This document shows positions 17,165 to 27,436 of a stretch of 62,206 bases of DNA, in pieces. Numbering within the stretch: position 1 is the first letter of the stretch; each line of letters opens with the position of its first letter. The notes under the pieces were generated by a model. It was not told the origin of the DNA. It made no database searches and worked only from the letters and a program-made list of their open reading frames with translations. The position numbers and the translations under genes were made by a program. Source of the DNA: Janibacter limosus NBRC 16128 (GTDB taxonomy: Bacteria; Actinomycetota; Actinomycetes; Actinomycetales; Dermatophilaceae); NCBI RefSeq assembly GCF_001570985.1, contig NZ_BCSS01000018.1:1-62206 (forward strand). Direction: 5' to 3'.

Positions 17165-18688
17165 TCAGTCGGTCACCGTCACGGCGGAGGTGTGCCAGCC
17201 CGTCGCGCCGGACGGGAACGGAGGGGCGGTCTCCTTGGTCTGGAGCTCGCCGTCACCGTCGGTGGCTCGGACCGTGAAGTCGTGCCGACCCGGGGTCGCG
17301 TCCCACGGCAGGAACCACTGGCGCCAGCAGTCGACGTCGGCCTCGGCTCCGAGGGTGGCCCGCTGCCACGGTCCGTCGTCGACACGGACCTCGACCTTGC
17401 TGATGCCGCGACGCTGCGCCCAGGCGACGCCGCCGATGAAGGTGCGTCCGGGAGCGATGCGGCGCAAGGCTCGTGGCGTGTCGATGCGGGCCTGGGTCTG
17501 CACCCGGCCGTCGATGGCCCACTCACGGTCCGTCCAGTAGGCGCTCGCCGCGTCGTAGCGGGTGACCGTCATACGCGTCAGCCACTTGGTCGCGCCGACG
17601 AAGCCGTACAGGCCGGGCGTCACCAAGCGCGCCGGGAAGCCGTGCTCGCGAGGAAGCGGCTCGCCGTTCATGCCGACGGCCACGAGGGCGTCGCGATCGT
17701 CGAGCAGGGCCGACAGCGGCGTGGAGATGGTCATGCCCTCCGTCGAGGTCGAGAGCACCTGGAGGTCGGGGTTCTTGGGGTCGGTGTCGAGTCCTGCGCG
17801 GGCGAAGAGCTCGCGAGTGGGGACCCCGAGCCACCGGGCCGATCCGATGTAGGCGCCGCCCACCTCGTTGGACACGCAGTTGAGCGTGATGTCGCGCTCG
17901 ACCATCGGCAGCCCGAGCAGCTCGTCGATGCTGAGCGAAAATCCTTGTGGGACATCACCGTCGATCGTCAGCGTCCAGTCCGAGGGGTCCACGTTGGGGG
18001 CCAGGAGAGCGGTGTCGATCCGGTAGAACTCCGTGTTGGGCGTGATGAAGGGGGAGATGCCCTCCTTGCCCAGGGAGACCCCCTTCGCCAGGGGAGGCAG
18101 GGGCTCGGCCGGCGTCGGGAGGGTGAGCGTCGCGGGCTTGGTGCGGGAGATCAGGCCCTGGCCCGCCCCGCCGAGTGCCAGAGCGGCCGCGCCCGTGCCG
18201 CCCAGGGCGAACAACCTGCGCCGGGTGGGCTGGTCGGGTCGGCTGTGGGCGCTCTCGGACGGGACCACGCGGGAGATGAGCCAGTCCAGTGCCAGGACCC
18301 CCACGACTGCCGCGACGAGCGCCGGCAGCCAGGCTAGGGAGCCGGCGCTCGGCCGGAGCACGGCCGCTGCACCGGCGAGCGCGGTGAGGAGGATCAGCAG
18401 CCCGGTGGACAGAAGTCGTGAGCGCAGCCGGACGACTCCGGCGATGGCGGCGAGCAGCAGGCTGACCACGGCGACGGACCCGATGAGGATGGGCTTGTCC
18501 GCGGTCCCGAAGGTCCCGACGGCCCACTCCTTGACCGGGGTCGGCGTCGCGTCGATGACCTGGCTCCCGATGGCCAGGACCGGCGACGACGGCGGCGAGA
18601 CCACGGCAGCGACGAGGTGCGCAGCCGCCGTGCCGAGGGTTGCCGCCAGGATTCCGCAGGCGGCGGCGGGTGCGATGCGAGAGTTCAT
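17165..18688 (-). CDS. membrane-anchored molybdopterin-dependent oxidoreductase (sulfite oxidase family)
   Basis: A 507-aa protein. The first 145 residues hold four or five TM helices; a twin-arginine-like stretch (R156-R158, LFALGG) leads into a hydrophobic segment; then comes a sulfite-oxidase-fold molybdopterin domain with Cys271 in LNCVSNEVGG as the expected Mo ligand, and a C-terminal Mo-co dimerisation/Ig-like domain ending at about 500. No heme domain, so electrons probably go to a partner. ATG at 18688 lacks an SD but sits 7 bases after a SigK -10 box, consistent with a leaderless mRNA. First gene of the SigK module; likely an extracytoplasmic oxidoreductase for repair or stress. Confidence 0.85.
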   Translation of the reverse strand: MNSRIAPAAACGILAATLGTAAAHLVAAVVSPPSSPVLAIGSQVIDATPTPVKEWAVGTFGTADKPILIGSVAVVSLLLAAIAGVVRLRSRLLSTGLLILLTALAGAAAVLRPSAGSLAWLPALVAAVVGVLALDWLISRVVPSESAHSRPDQPTRRRLFALGGTGAAALALGGAGQGLISRTKPATLTLPTPAEPLPPLAKGVSLGKEGISPFITPNTEFYRIDTALLAPNVDPSDWTLTIDGDVPQGFSLSIDELLGLPMVERDITLNCVSNEVGGAYIGSARWLGVPTRELFARAGLDTDPKNPDLQVLSTSTEGMTISTPLSALLDDRDALVAVGMNGEPLPREHGFPARLVTPGLYGFVGATKWLTRMTVTRYDAASAYWTDREWAIDGRVQTQARIDTPRALRRIAPGRTFIGGVAWAQRRGISKVEVRVDDGPWQRATLGAEADVDCWRQWFLPWDATPGRHDFTVRATDGDGELQTKETAPPFPSGATGWHTSAVTVTD

Positions 18689-18695
18689 GACAAGG

Positions 18696-18723
18696 GTTCG
18701 GAGCGGAGCGCCGGTCGGGATGG
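18696..18723 (-). promoter_or_regulatory. SigK-type promoter of the molybdopterin oxidoreductase
   Basis: On the minus strand: -35 CCATCC (18718-18723), 16-base spacer, -10 CCGAAC (18696-18701). It matches the SigK consensus except for the last -10 base. The -10 box ends seven bases before the ATG at 18688, so the transcript should be leaderless. The same CCGAACCC(C)TTGTC block follows the -10 of the second site at 17136. Confidence 0.8.
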
Positions 18724-18739
18724 GATCGGGCCCGGAGGC

Positions 18740-18782
18740 ACGCAGAGGGCGCACCGGCGTGCCGCCGGTGCGCCCTCTGCGT
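18740..18782. terminator. hairpin terminator of aqpZ
   Basis: A stem of about 20 bp (18740-18759 with 18763-18782) of GC-rich sequence lies 16 bp beyond the aqpZ stop on the minus strand and just before the SigK promoter. No T-run. Confidence 0.85.
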
Positions 18783-18797
18783 CCATGTGGATCAGCC

Positions 18798-19541
18798 TCA
18801 GTCGCCGTCGATGTCGATGTCGGCGCGGTTGACGCCGGTGATGACAGCGTAGGTCGCGCCGGCGATGGCGGCACCCACGATCGGGGCCAGCCAGAAGGCC
18901 CACAGCTGGCCGGCAGCGCCGTCCTGGAAGAACGCGACGGCCGTGGAGCGGGCCGGGTTGACCGAGGTGTTGCTGATCGGGATCGAGATGAGGTGGATCA
19001 GCGTCAGGCTCAGACCGATCGCGATCGGGGCGAAGCCGACCGGTGCTCGCTCGTCGGTGGCGCCGAGGATCACGTAGAGGAAGAACCCGGTCAGGATCGC
19101 CTCGGCGATGAGCACGGCGGCCAGCGAGTAGCCACCTGGGGAGTGGATGCCGTAGCCATTGGCCGCGAAGCCGGCGCTCGCGTCGAAGCCCTCCTTGCCG
19201 CTGGCGATCACGAAGAGCGCGCCACCGGCGACGAGACCCGCGACGACCTGCGTGACGACGTAGGCCGGCACGTCCTTCCACTCGAAGCGCCGGCCGGTGG
19301 CCAGGCCGATGGTGACGGCGGGGTTGAAGTGGCCGCCGGAGACGTGACCGACGGCGTAGGCCATCGTGAGCACGGTCAGGCCGAAGGCGAGGGCGACCCC
19401 GACGAAGCCGATGCCGAGACCGGTGTCCTTGCCGTCGACGAGGTGCTGCGCGGCGAAGATCGCCGACCCGCAGCCGCCGAAGACGAGCCAGAAGGTGCCG
19501 AGGAACTCGGCGCCGAGTCGGTGGACCAGGGAGTGGTGCAT
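18798..19541 (-). CDS. aqpZ: aquaporin Z, water channel
   Basis: A 247-aa MIP channel with six TM helices and two NPA half-helices: HFNPAV (NPA at 73-75) and SVNPARST (NPA at 195-197). The selectivity filter matches water-specific AqpZ: His183 in LIHLISIP, Thr192 and Arg198; the segment around them is close to that of E. coli AqpZ. Residues 115-135 form a longer Gly-rich loop. ATG at 19541 with AGGAG upstream. Single-gene unit with its own terminator. Confidence 0.95.
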   Translation of the reverse strand: MHHSLVHRLGAEFLGTFWLVFGGCGSAIFAAQHLVDGKDTGLGIGFVGVALAFGLTVLTMAYAVGHVSGGHFNPAVTIGLATGRRFEWKDVPAYVVTQVVAGLVAGGALFVIASGKEGFDASAGFAANGYGIHSPGGYSLAAVLIAEAILTGFFLYVILGATDERAPVGFAPIAIGLSLTLIHLISIPISNTSVNPARSTAVAFFQDGAAGQLWAFWLAPIVGAAIAGATYAVITGVNRADIDIDGD

Positions 19542-19630
19542 TCAGGCTCCTGTCGTGGTGATGGTCGCCCCGATCGTCGATCCGGGCACGGCGAGCATCC
19601 TAGGCAGCGGGTGGACCACCCGCAGGACGA

Positions 19631-19664
19631 AGGGAGGGCCCCGGCGGTTGCCGGGGCCCTCCCT
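19631..19664. terminator. hairpin terminator of icd
   Basis: A 15-bp perfect stem (19631-19645 with 19650-19664) and a GGTT loop, 34 bp beyond the icd stop on the minus strand. No T-run. Confidence 0.85.
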
Positions 19665-19698
19665 GGGTCGTGCTCACCCCGGCGAGCGGGGTGAGCGG

Positions 19699-21921
19699 TC
19701 AGAGCGCGTCGATGATGGCGTTGAGCGTGCTGCTCGGACGCATCGCGGCCTCGACCTTGTCGGCGTCCGGCTTGTAGTAGCCGCCGAGGTCCACCGCGGA
19801 CCCCTGGGCGCCGATGAGCTCGTCGTTGATCTTCGCCTCGTTGTCCGCGAGCTGCTGGGCGACTGCGGTGAAGCGCTCCTTGAGCTCGGCGTCGACGTCC
19901 TGGGCGGCCAGGGCCTGGGCCCAGTACAGCGCCAGGTAGAAGTGGCTGCCGCGGTTGTCGATCTGCCCGATCTTGCGGGCGGGCGACTTGTTTTCCTCGA
20001 GGAAGGTCGCGATTGCCGTGTCGAGCGTGTCGGCAAGCACCTGTGCCTTGGGGTTGTCGAAGTTCGTCGCGAGGTGCTCCAAGGAGGCGCCCAGCGCGGA
20101 GAACTCACCGAGGGAGTCCCACCGCAGGTAGTCCTCCTTGATGAACTGCTGGACGTGCTTCGGGGCCGAGCCGCCGGCTCCGGTCTCGAAGAGGCCGCCA
20201 CCCGCGAGCAGGGGCACGATCGAGAGCATCTTGGCGCTCGTCCCGAGCTCGAGGATCGGGAAGAGGTCGGTGAGGTAGTCGCGCAGGACATTGCCGGTCA
20301 CCGAGATGGCGTCCTTGCCGGCGCGGATCTGCTCGAGGCAGTAGGTCACTGCCTCCACCGGCGGGAGGATCTTGATGTCGAGGCCGTCGGTGTCGTGCTG
20401 CTGGAGGTACTCGCCCACCTTGGCGATGATCTGCGCGTCGTGGGCGCGCTGCTCGTCGAGGTAGAACACGGCCGGGGAGCCGGTCGCGCGGGCCCGGGTG
20501 ACGGCCAGCTTGACCCAGTCCTGGACGGGGATGTCCTTGACCCGGCTCATCCGCCAGATGTCGCCCTCCTCGACGGTCTGGTCCAGAAGCAGGGCCTCAC
20601 CCGAGGAGTTGGTGACCGTGACGGTCCCGGCCTGCGGGATCTCGAAGGTCGTGGGGTGCGAGCCGTACTCCTCCGCCTTCTGCGCCATGAGACCGACATT
20701 GGGCACGGTGCCGATGGTGGCCGGGTCGAGGGCGCCGTTGCGCTTGTGCTCGTCGAAGACGGCCGCGTACATCGGGCCGTAGGAGCGGTCCGGGATCATC
20801 GCGAGGGTCTCCTGCTGGCCACCCTCCGCGTCCCACATCTGACCCGAGTCGCGGATGACGACCGGCATCGAGGCGTCGATGATGACATCGCTCGGCACGT
20901 GGAGGTTGGTGATGCCCTTGTCCGAGTCGACCATGGCCAGCGCCGGGCGCTCGGCGGACAACGCGTCGATGTCGGCGCGGATCTCGTCGCGCTTCGCGGC
21001 GGGCAGCTTCTCGATCTGCGTGTAGAGCGACGCGAGGCCGTAGCGCAGGTCGACACCGGCCTCGGCGAGGGCCTCGGCGTGCTTGTCCACGACGTCACCC
21101 AGCCAGCTGGCGACCCCGTGGCCGAAGAGGATCGGGTCGGACACCTTCATCATCGTGGCCTTGAGGTGCAGCGAGAGCAGCAGGCCCTCGGCGCGGGCGG
21201 CCTCGATCTGCTCGGCGTAGAAGGCGCGCAGCGCCTTCGCCGACATGAAGGTGGCGTCGACGATCTCACCCTTGGTGACCGGGACGGAGTCCTTGAGGAC
21301 CACCTCGGTGCCGTCGGTGGCGGTGAGGGTGATCGCCAGGGTGTCGTCGGCGGGGACGACGACGGACTTCTCGTTGCCGTAGAAGTCGCCCTCGGTCATG
21401 GAGGCGACGCGGGCCTTGTTGTCCGCGGTCCACGGGCCGAGGCGGTGCGGGTGCTTCTTGGTGAAGTTCTTCACGGCCAGGGGGGCGCGACGGTCGGAGT
21501 TGCCCTCGCGCAGAACCGGGTTGACGGCAGAGCCGAGGACATTGGCGTAGGCCGCGGCGACCTGCTTGTCCTCGTCGGTGGAGGGGGAGTCCGGGTAGTC
21601 CGGCAGGTCGTAGCCCTGGCTCTGCAGCTCGGCGATTGCCGCCTTGAGCTGCGGCACGGAGGCGGAGACGTTGGGCAGCTTGATGATGTTGGCCTCGGGC
21701 GTCCCGGCAAGCTCGCCGAGCGCGGCGAGGTTGTCGGGGACGCGCTGCTCGTCGGTGAGGCGGTCGGGGAACTGGGCGAGGATGCGGCCGGCGAGCGAGA
21801 TGTCGCTGGTCTCGAGCTCCACCCCGGTGCCTGAGGTGAAGGCCTGGACGATCGGCAGCAGGGAGTAGGTCGCCAGCGCGGGCGCCTCGTCGATCTTGGT
21901 CCAGATGATCTTCGCGGTCAT
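19699..21921 (-). CDS. icd: NADP-dependent isocitrate dehydrogenase, monomeric type
   Basis: A 740-aa enzyme of the monomeric (IDH-II) family, decarboxylating isocitrate to 2-oxoglutarate in the TCA cycle and making NADPH. Length and sequence fit: the N-terminal [20 protein letters not shown], the substrate-binding region with [13 protein letters not shown] and [18 protein letters not shown], the central [21 protein letters not shown] (given here in part), and the C-terminal [20 protein letters not shown] at 21921 has GGAGGG upstream. The upstream extension of the same frame is antisense to the sugar-transferase gene and is not coding. Confidence 0.96.
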   Translation of the reverse strand: MTAKIIWTKIDEAPALATYSLLPIVQAFTSGTGVELETSDISLAGRILAQFPDRLTDEQRVPDNLAALGELAGTPEANIIKLPNVSASVPQLKAAIAELQSQGYDLPDYPDSPSTDEDKQVAAAYANVLGSAVNPVLREGNSDRRAPLAVKNFTKKHPHRLGPWTADNKARVASMTEGDFYGNEKSVVVPADDTLAITLTATDGTEVVLKDSVPVTKGEIVDATFMSAKALRAFYAEQIEAARAEGLLLSLHLKATMMKVSDPILFGHGVASWLGDVVDKHAEALAEAGVDLRYGLASLYTQIEKLPAAKRDEIRADIDALSAERPALAMVDSDKGITNLHVPSDVIIDASMPVVIRDSGQMWDAEGGQQETLAMIPDRSYGPMYAAVFDEHKRNGALDPATIGTVPNVGLMAQKAEEYGSHPTTFEIPQAGTVTVTNSSGEALLLDQTVEEGDIWRMSRVKDIPVQDWVKLAVTRARATGSPAVFYLDEQRAHDAQIIAKVGEYLQQHDTDGLDIKILPPVEAVTYCLEQIRAGKDAISVTGNVLRDYLTDLFPILELGTSAKMLSIVPLLAGGGLFETGAGGSAPKHVQQFIKEDYLRWDSLGEFSALGASLEHLATNFDNPKAQVLADTLDTAIATFLEENKSPARKIGQIDNRGSHFYLALYWAQALAAQDVDAELKERFTAVAQQLADNEAKINDELIGAQGSAVDLGGYYKPDADKVEAAMRPSSTLNAIIDAL

Positions 21922-22159
21922 GTGTGTCCCTCCGAGGGGTGTGGGGTGGGTCTCCCCGTGATTCTCCCACGGGCCCGAAGGGAGGGCCCCCCGGCTCCAG
22001 ACTGGCCCCCAACGGGGTTCAGGTTGCCAGTGGTTCTCCGGTAAGGGTCTAGTCAAGAAGAGTAAGCAGTTGGTAAGGTCCCGTACGGGATCATGGCCGG
22101 GGAGGTTCATGAGTCCGAGTCCGAGCGACTGGCGCTCTGGACTGCTGGGAGGGGCTTCG

Positions 22160-22402
22160 GTGCAGATCGAGAGCATGATGTTCGTGGGCTGGGCAGCGAT
22201 GCCCGTCGTGGCGTATGTGGTGGGCCGGATGGCCATCCGACGATCCAAGCGGCGCACCGCCGAGCGTCCCCAGATGGATGCCACCACCCGTGTGAGCGAG
22301 TTGCGCCGTCGTCGTGCGGAGGCAGGCGCCACCCGGGGGAGGATGGCCGAGGCGATCCGGCTGGCCCAGGGCCCGGTCGGACCTCCACTGCGCAGGGGTT
22401 GA
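22160..22402 (+). CDS. small single-TM protein upstream of the sugar transferase
   Basis: An 80-aa protein of unknown function: one TM helix at about 8-24 ([16 protein letters not shown]), then a strongly basic, probably helical tail (RRSKRR, then [11 protein letters not shown]). The GTG at 22160 follows GGGAGGGG by five bases; an ATG at 22109 in the same frame would add 17 residues, with its GGAGG only three bases away. Its stop overlaps the start region of the glycosyl-phosphate transferase, so the two are probably coupled. It could be an accessory peptide of the transferase (inference). Confidence 0.5.
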   Translation: MQIESMMFVGWAAMPVVAYVVGRMAIRRSKRRTAERPQMDATTRVSELRRRRAEAGATRGRMAEAIRLAQGPVGPPLRRG

Positions 22403-22404
22403 CC

Positions 22405-23868
22405 GTGGTCGGGCTCCCGCGACCCGTCGACGACGTCGGGACGGGGCGTGCTGCCCTCCGCCCCTTCCAGAGCACTCTCGCGCTCATCGACCTGCTCGTC
22501 GTCGTCTGGGCGACCTTCGGGGCGCAGCTGCTGCGCTTCGGCGTCGACGGACGCATGGACGTGGCGCTGAGTGCCGACAGCTTCGCGCTGAGCTACACGG
22601 TCTTCAGTCTGGTGCTGGCCACCGTGTGGTGGCTCGCGCTGCGGCTCCACGGGGTCTATGACGTTCACATTCTCGGGCACGGCGCGAACGAGTACCGCCT
22701 CATCATGGGGGCCACCCTGCGTGTTTTCGCAGCAGTCGCCATGTTGGCGTTCGCCCTCCAGGTCGCGGTGGCGCGTGGGTACATCCTCCTTGCCCTCCCG
22801 GCGGGCCTGATCGGTCTCTGGGGGGCCCGTCGGGTGGCACGGACCTGGCTCGGGTCGCGACGGGTGGATGGTGACATGAGCCATGACGTGCTCGTCGCCG
22901 GCGATCCCTTCGCCGTACAGCAGTTGATCGAGACCTTTGCCGCTGTCCCAGCCGCCGGCTACCGCGTCGTCGGGGTGTGCACGACGATCGACGGGCACGG
23001 GCTCGCAGGAGTCCCGGTCCTCGGTTCCGAGCGCGATGTGGGCTGCGTCGCCATCGACCTCGGTGTCGACGTCGTCGCCTGTGCCGATGTCCACTCGCTG
23101 GGGGCCGGTGGCCTGCGTCGGCTCGGGTGGGCCCTCGAGTGCAGCGGGATCGAGCTCGTCGTTTCGCCCGGCCTGACCGAGATCGCCGGGCCCCGGGTGC
23201 TCACGCGACCCGTTGCGGGGCTCCCCCTGCTCCATGTGGAGGCACCCAGCTTCTCCGGACCTCGTCTGGTGCTGAAGTCGACGATCGACTGGTGCGGAGC
23301 GTTGGCGCTCGTCGTCCTCTTCTCTCCGGTGCTGCTCGCTGTCGCAGTCCTCATCAAGCTCGGGGACGGGGGGCCGGTCTTTTTCCGGCAGGAGCGGGTG
23401 GGTAGGGACGGTGAGGTCTTCAGGATGACGAAGTTCCGTTCGATGGTCGTCGACGCCGAGGCCCGTCTGGCGTCGCTGCAGCAGGAGCGAGACGACGACG
23501 TCGACCGTGGGGTGCTCTTCAAGCTGCAGCACGATCCGCGGATCACTCCTCTGGGTCGCTTCATTCGGCGGTACTCGATCGATGAGCTCCCCCAGTTGCT
23601 CGACGTGCTCCGGGGACAAATGAGCCTCGTCGGTCCCCGTCCGCCCCTGCCCTCAGAGGTCTCCAGGTACGAGGAGGACGTGCGACGACGGCTGCTCGTC
23701 AAGCCCGGCATGACCGGACTGTGGCAGGTCAACGGTCGGAGTGACCTGTCATGGGACGAGTCGGTACGGTTCGACCTCTACTACGTGGAGAACTGGTCGG
23801 TGACCCAGGATCTCATCATCCTCTGGCGGACCCTGTCAGCCGTGGTGGGCAAGGACGGAGCGTACTGA
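22405..23868 (+). CDS. polyprenyl glycosylphosphotransferase (initiating sugar-phosphate transferase)
   Basis: A 487-aa protein of the WbaP/exopolysaccharide type. Four or five N-terminal TM helices (to about 160), a CoA-binding-like Rossmann domain ([16 protein letters not shown]), a further TM near 300, then the bacterial sugar transferase domain with [53 protein letters not shown] and [14 protein letters not shown]. It moves a hexose-1-phosphate to undecaprenyl phosphate, the first step of surface glycan synthesis. GTG 22405 with AGGGG six bases upstream; TTG 22399 is an alternative. It could serve the glycan locus at 0-10 kb. Confidence 0.88.
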   Translation: MVGLPRPVDDVGTGRAALRPFQSTLALIDLLVVVWATFGAQLLRFGVDGRMDVALSADSFALSYTVFSLVLATVWWLALRLHGVYDVHILGHGANEYRLIMGATLRVFAAVAMLAFALQVAVARGYILLALPAGLIGLWGARRVARTWLGSRRVDGDMSHDVLVAGDPFAVQQLIETFAAVPAAGYRVVGVCTTIDGHGLAGVPVLGSERDVGCVAIDLGVDVVACADVHSLGAGGLRRLGWALECSGIELVVSPGLTEIAGPRVLTRPVAGLPLLHVEAPSFSGPRLVLKSTIDWCGALALVVLFSPVLLAVAVLIKLGDGGPVFFRQERVGRDGEVFRMTKFRSMVVDAEARLASLQQERDDDVDRGVLFKLQHDPRITPLGRFIRRYSIDELPQLLDVLRGQMSLVGPRPPLPSEVSRYEEDVRRRLLVKPGMTGLWQVNGRSDLSWDESVRFDLYYVENWSVTQDLIILWRTLSAVVGKDGAY

Positions 23869-23897
23869 GGGCCCCCTCGGACGAGATCGCGTCGTGA

Positions 23898-25040
<1,143 letters not shown>

Positions 25041-25042
25041 CC

Positions 25043-25576
25043 GTGGCCGTCCACGGGGTGTCGATCGCGGTCCCCGAGCCGTGGTGCGCGCAGCTCCAGC
25101 AGCTGCGGGAGGACGTCGGGGACCCTCTGGCGCAGGCGATCCCGCCGCACATCACGCTCATGCCTCCGACGGAGATCGCCGAGTCGGAGATGGACCGCTT
25201 CCGCACCCACCTCGAGAGCGTGGCCCAGCAGCACGGCCCCTTCACCATGCGGCTACGGGGTACGGGCACCTTCCGTCCGGTCAGCCCGGTCGTCTTCGTC
25301 CAGGTCGCCCAGGGCATCCCGATGTGCGAGCGCCTCGAGCAGGCAGTGCGCCGCGGGCCGGTGTCCCGCGACCTGGACTTCCCGTACCACCCGCACGTGA
25401 CCGTCGCGCACGGGATCGCCGACTCGGGTCTGGACCGAGCCTTCGACGAACTCGCCTTCTTCGACACCAGCTTCGAGGTCGAGGACTTCCACCTCTACGA
25501 CCACGGGGACGACGGCGTGTGGCGGCCCGTCACGGGCTTCGCTCTCAGCGGGGAGCGTCTGCAGCCCTCATCGTGA
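25043..25576 (+). CDS. 2H phosphoesterase (2'-5' RNA ligase-like)
   Basis: A 177-aa member of the 2H superfamily. The two catalytic HxT motifs are present: H36-I-T38 in PPHITLMPP and H118-V-T120 in HPHVTVAHG, spaced as in RNA 2',3'-cyclic phosphodiesterases/2'-5' RNA ligases. It starts two bases after trpS (GTG-CC context, read from GTG at 25043) and so is co-transcribed with it; a role in RNA end processing is known for the family, but the substrate here is unknown. Its last 32 bp overlap the 3' end of the convergent MarR gene. Confidence 0.85.
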   Translation: MAVHGVSIAVPEPWCAQLQQLREDVGDPLAQAIPPHITLMPPTEIAESEMDRFRTHLESVAQQHGPFTMRLRGTGTFRPVSPVVFVQVAQGIPMCERLEQAVRRGPVSRDLDFPYHPHVTVAHGIADSGLDRAFDELAFFDTSFEVEDFHLYDHGDDGVWRPVTGFALSGERLQPSS

Positions 25577-26036
25577 GGTCACCGGACGGGTCGAGGCTGC
25601 TCAGCACGGCGCCAGCGATCTCCCCGAGTGCCCGGACCTGATCGGACGTCAGCTGGTCGAGGACGTGCTCCCTGACGTAGCTGACGTGACCCGGTGCCGC
25701 AGCCACGATCTGCGTCCACCCCTCATCGGTGAGCACTGCATCGGTGGCCCGGGCGTCGAGCTCACTGCGTGAGCGGGAGACGAGCCCACGATCCTCCAAC
25801 CGTTTGACCACGTGGGAGAGGCGGGGGAGTGTCGCATTGGCGCGCCTGGCCAGCCACGACATGCGCAGGGTGCGCTCGGGCGCCTCGGAGAGCATCGCGA
25901 GCACCTGGTACTCGAAGTGCGTCAGTCCTGAGTCCTGACGCACCTGGGCGTCCAGACGGGCGGGGAGGACCTCGGCGAGGGCGACGACCTGCAGCCAGGT
26001 GCGCATCTCGTCCTCGTCGAGCCAGCGTGGTTCCAT
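25545..26036 (-). CDS. MarR family transcriptional regulator
   Basis: A 163-aa winged-helix regulator. The family core is visible: LTHFEYQVLAMLSEAPERTLRMSWLA, then ATLPRLSHVVKRLEDRGLV with the recognition helix, and the wing with RSRSELDARATDAVLTDEG. It is transcribed alone, towards the 2H phosphoesterase, and the gene beyond its start (mgtA) is on the same strand. Ligand and targets unknown; an exporter or catabolic gene is the usual type of target. Confidence 0.88.
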   Translation of the reverse strand: MEPRWLDEDEMRTWLQVVALAEVLPARLDAQVRQDSGLTHFEYQVLAMLSEAPERTLRMSWLARRANATLPRLSHVVKRLEDRGLVSRSRSELDARATDAVLTDEGWTQIVAAAPGHVSYVREHVLDQLTSDQVRALGEIAGAVLSSLDPSGDLTMRAADAPR

Positions 26037-26105
26037 GCCCGGATCATCCCAGACGTCCCACGTCAGGTGCGACGGGGCGAAGGGGGGGGGATCCCTCCTT
26101 CGTCC

Positions 26106-27272
26106 TCAGGCGGCGGCGGTCGCGATGGCGCTCTCGTAGTGGCCCACCAGTTGCTCGGTCAGGCTGCTCCACGAGCGCTCGGCCACCATCGCCGGACCCA
26201 TCGCGGCCATCCGCTCGCGCAGGCTGGGCGAGTCGACGAGCTCGGCGACCCACCGGGCGAGGTCACCACGGACATCCGGGTCGAAGAGGTACCCGCTCTC
26301 ACCGTGGGCGACGAGGTCGAGCGGACCGCCGACAGCGGGCGCGACCACGGGCAACCCGGCAGCGGCTGCCTCCTGCAGTGTCTGGCCGAAGGTCTCCTTG
26401 GTCCCCGTGTGGACGAAGACGTCGAAGGCCGCATAGGCGCGGGCCAGGTCATCGCCCGTGCGCGGGCCGAGGAAGACCGGGGGAAGGTTGGGTCGCCCCG
26501 AGCTCGAGGCGACGGCCTCGGCCAAGCGGGCGCCCAGCTCGTTGCGGCTCGGGCCCTCGCCGACGAGCACCAGACGCGTGCCGGGCAGCTGGGCGAGCTC
26601 CGCGAGGCGGTGCAGCTCCTTCTCCGGCGCGAGGCGTCCGACGTACCCGAGGAGGAGCTCGCCGTTGGGCGCGAGGGCGTGCTTGAGAGCGAGTGTCTCC
26701 GCGTCCTGCTTCCACGTCGGGGTGAACAGCCGGGTGTCGACCCCGCGACCCCACAGGTTGGTGCGGGGGATGCGGTGGGCGCGCAGCTCCTCGAGTGTCG
26801 GCCGGCTCGGGGCGAGCGTCAGGTCGGCGCGTTCGTGGAGCCGCCGCACCCACTCCCAGGTCAGCGAGGATGCGCCCTGACCGAGCCACCCCGGCCCGTG
26901 CTGCTTGACGTAGCTGGGCATGTCCGTCTGGTAGATCGCGACCGTCGGCAGGCCAAAGGTCTGCGCGTTGTGCAATCCCCGAGCGCCGACGAGGAAGGGG
27001 GAGGCGGCGTGGACGACGTCAGGGCGGAAGTCGCGCAGCGCTCGCCGCACCGCTCCTGTGGGCAGGCCGGCGCGGAAGCCCCGCACGGGGACGGCCGGCA
27101 GGGCCCGCACGGTGTGCCCGGCGAAGGTCGCCGGCGCCGGACCGGGGGCGATGATCATCGCCGTGTGACCCTGCTCGCGCAGGTTCTCGGCCACTCGGCA
27201 GACGCTGGTGGTCACGCCGTTGAGGCTGGGCAGGAAGGACTCGGTCGCAATCGCCACTCTCACGACTCCCAC
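26106..27272 (-). CDS. mgtA: GDP-mannose-dependent alpha-mannosyltransferase MgtA
   Basis: A 388-aa GT4 enzyme that closely resembles M. tuberculosis Rv0557 (MgtA) along its length: VRVAIATESFLPSLNGVT, DVVHAASPFLVGARGLH, TVAIYQTDMPSY, GYVGRLAPEKELHRL, and the EX7E motif in TKETFGQTLQEA. In mycobacteria it mannosylates a glucuronosyl diacylglycerol or phosphatidylinositol-type glycolipid on the cytoplasmic side. GTG 27272 is used; a GTG at 27263 is also possible. It diverges from a DPM-like GT2/manC operon that can supply its donor. Confidence 0.9.
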   Translation of the reverse strand: MGVVRVAIATESFLPSLNGVTTSVCRVAENLREQGHTAMIIAPGPAPATFAGHTVRALPAVPVRGFRAGLPTGAVRRALRDFRPDVVHAASPFLVGARGLHNAQTFGLPTVAIYQTDMPSYVKQHGPGWLGQGASSLTWEWVRRLHERADLTLAPSRPTLEELRAHRIPRTNLWGRGVDTRLFTPTWKQDAETLALKHALAPNGELLLGYVGRLAPEKELHRLAELAQLPGTRLVLVGEGPSRNELGARLAEAVASSSGRPNLPPVFLGPRTGDDLARAYAAFDVFVHTGTKETFGQTLQEAAAAGLPVVAPAVGGPLDLVAHGESGYLFDPDVRGDLARWVAELVDSPSLRERMAAMGPAMVAERSWSSLTEQLVGHYESAIATAAA

Positions 27273-27436
27273 AGTCCCCGAGGCGTCCGATGGGTCGGTG
27301 TCCTGCAGGGAGGTGTCGGGTGATCATCAGGTGACGTCTTGGTCGACGCGCGGGCAGCGTGCAGGTCTGTCCACCGGCCGACTAGCCTGAGGCACGCTCT
27401 CGTTTTCCCAGCACGGCATCGGAAGGCCACTGACCC

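Noticed and set aside
19366-21834. Very long plus-strand open frame opposite icd
   Set aside because: It is the mirror of the highly conserved isocitrate dehydrogenase; the translation is Val/Gly/Asp/Leu-rich without domains, a common artefact of GC-rich codon use.
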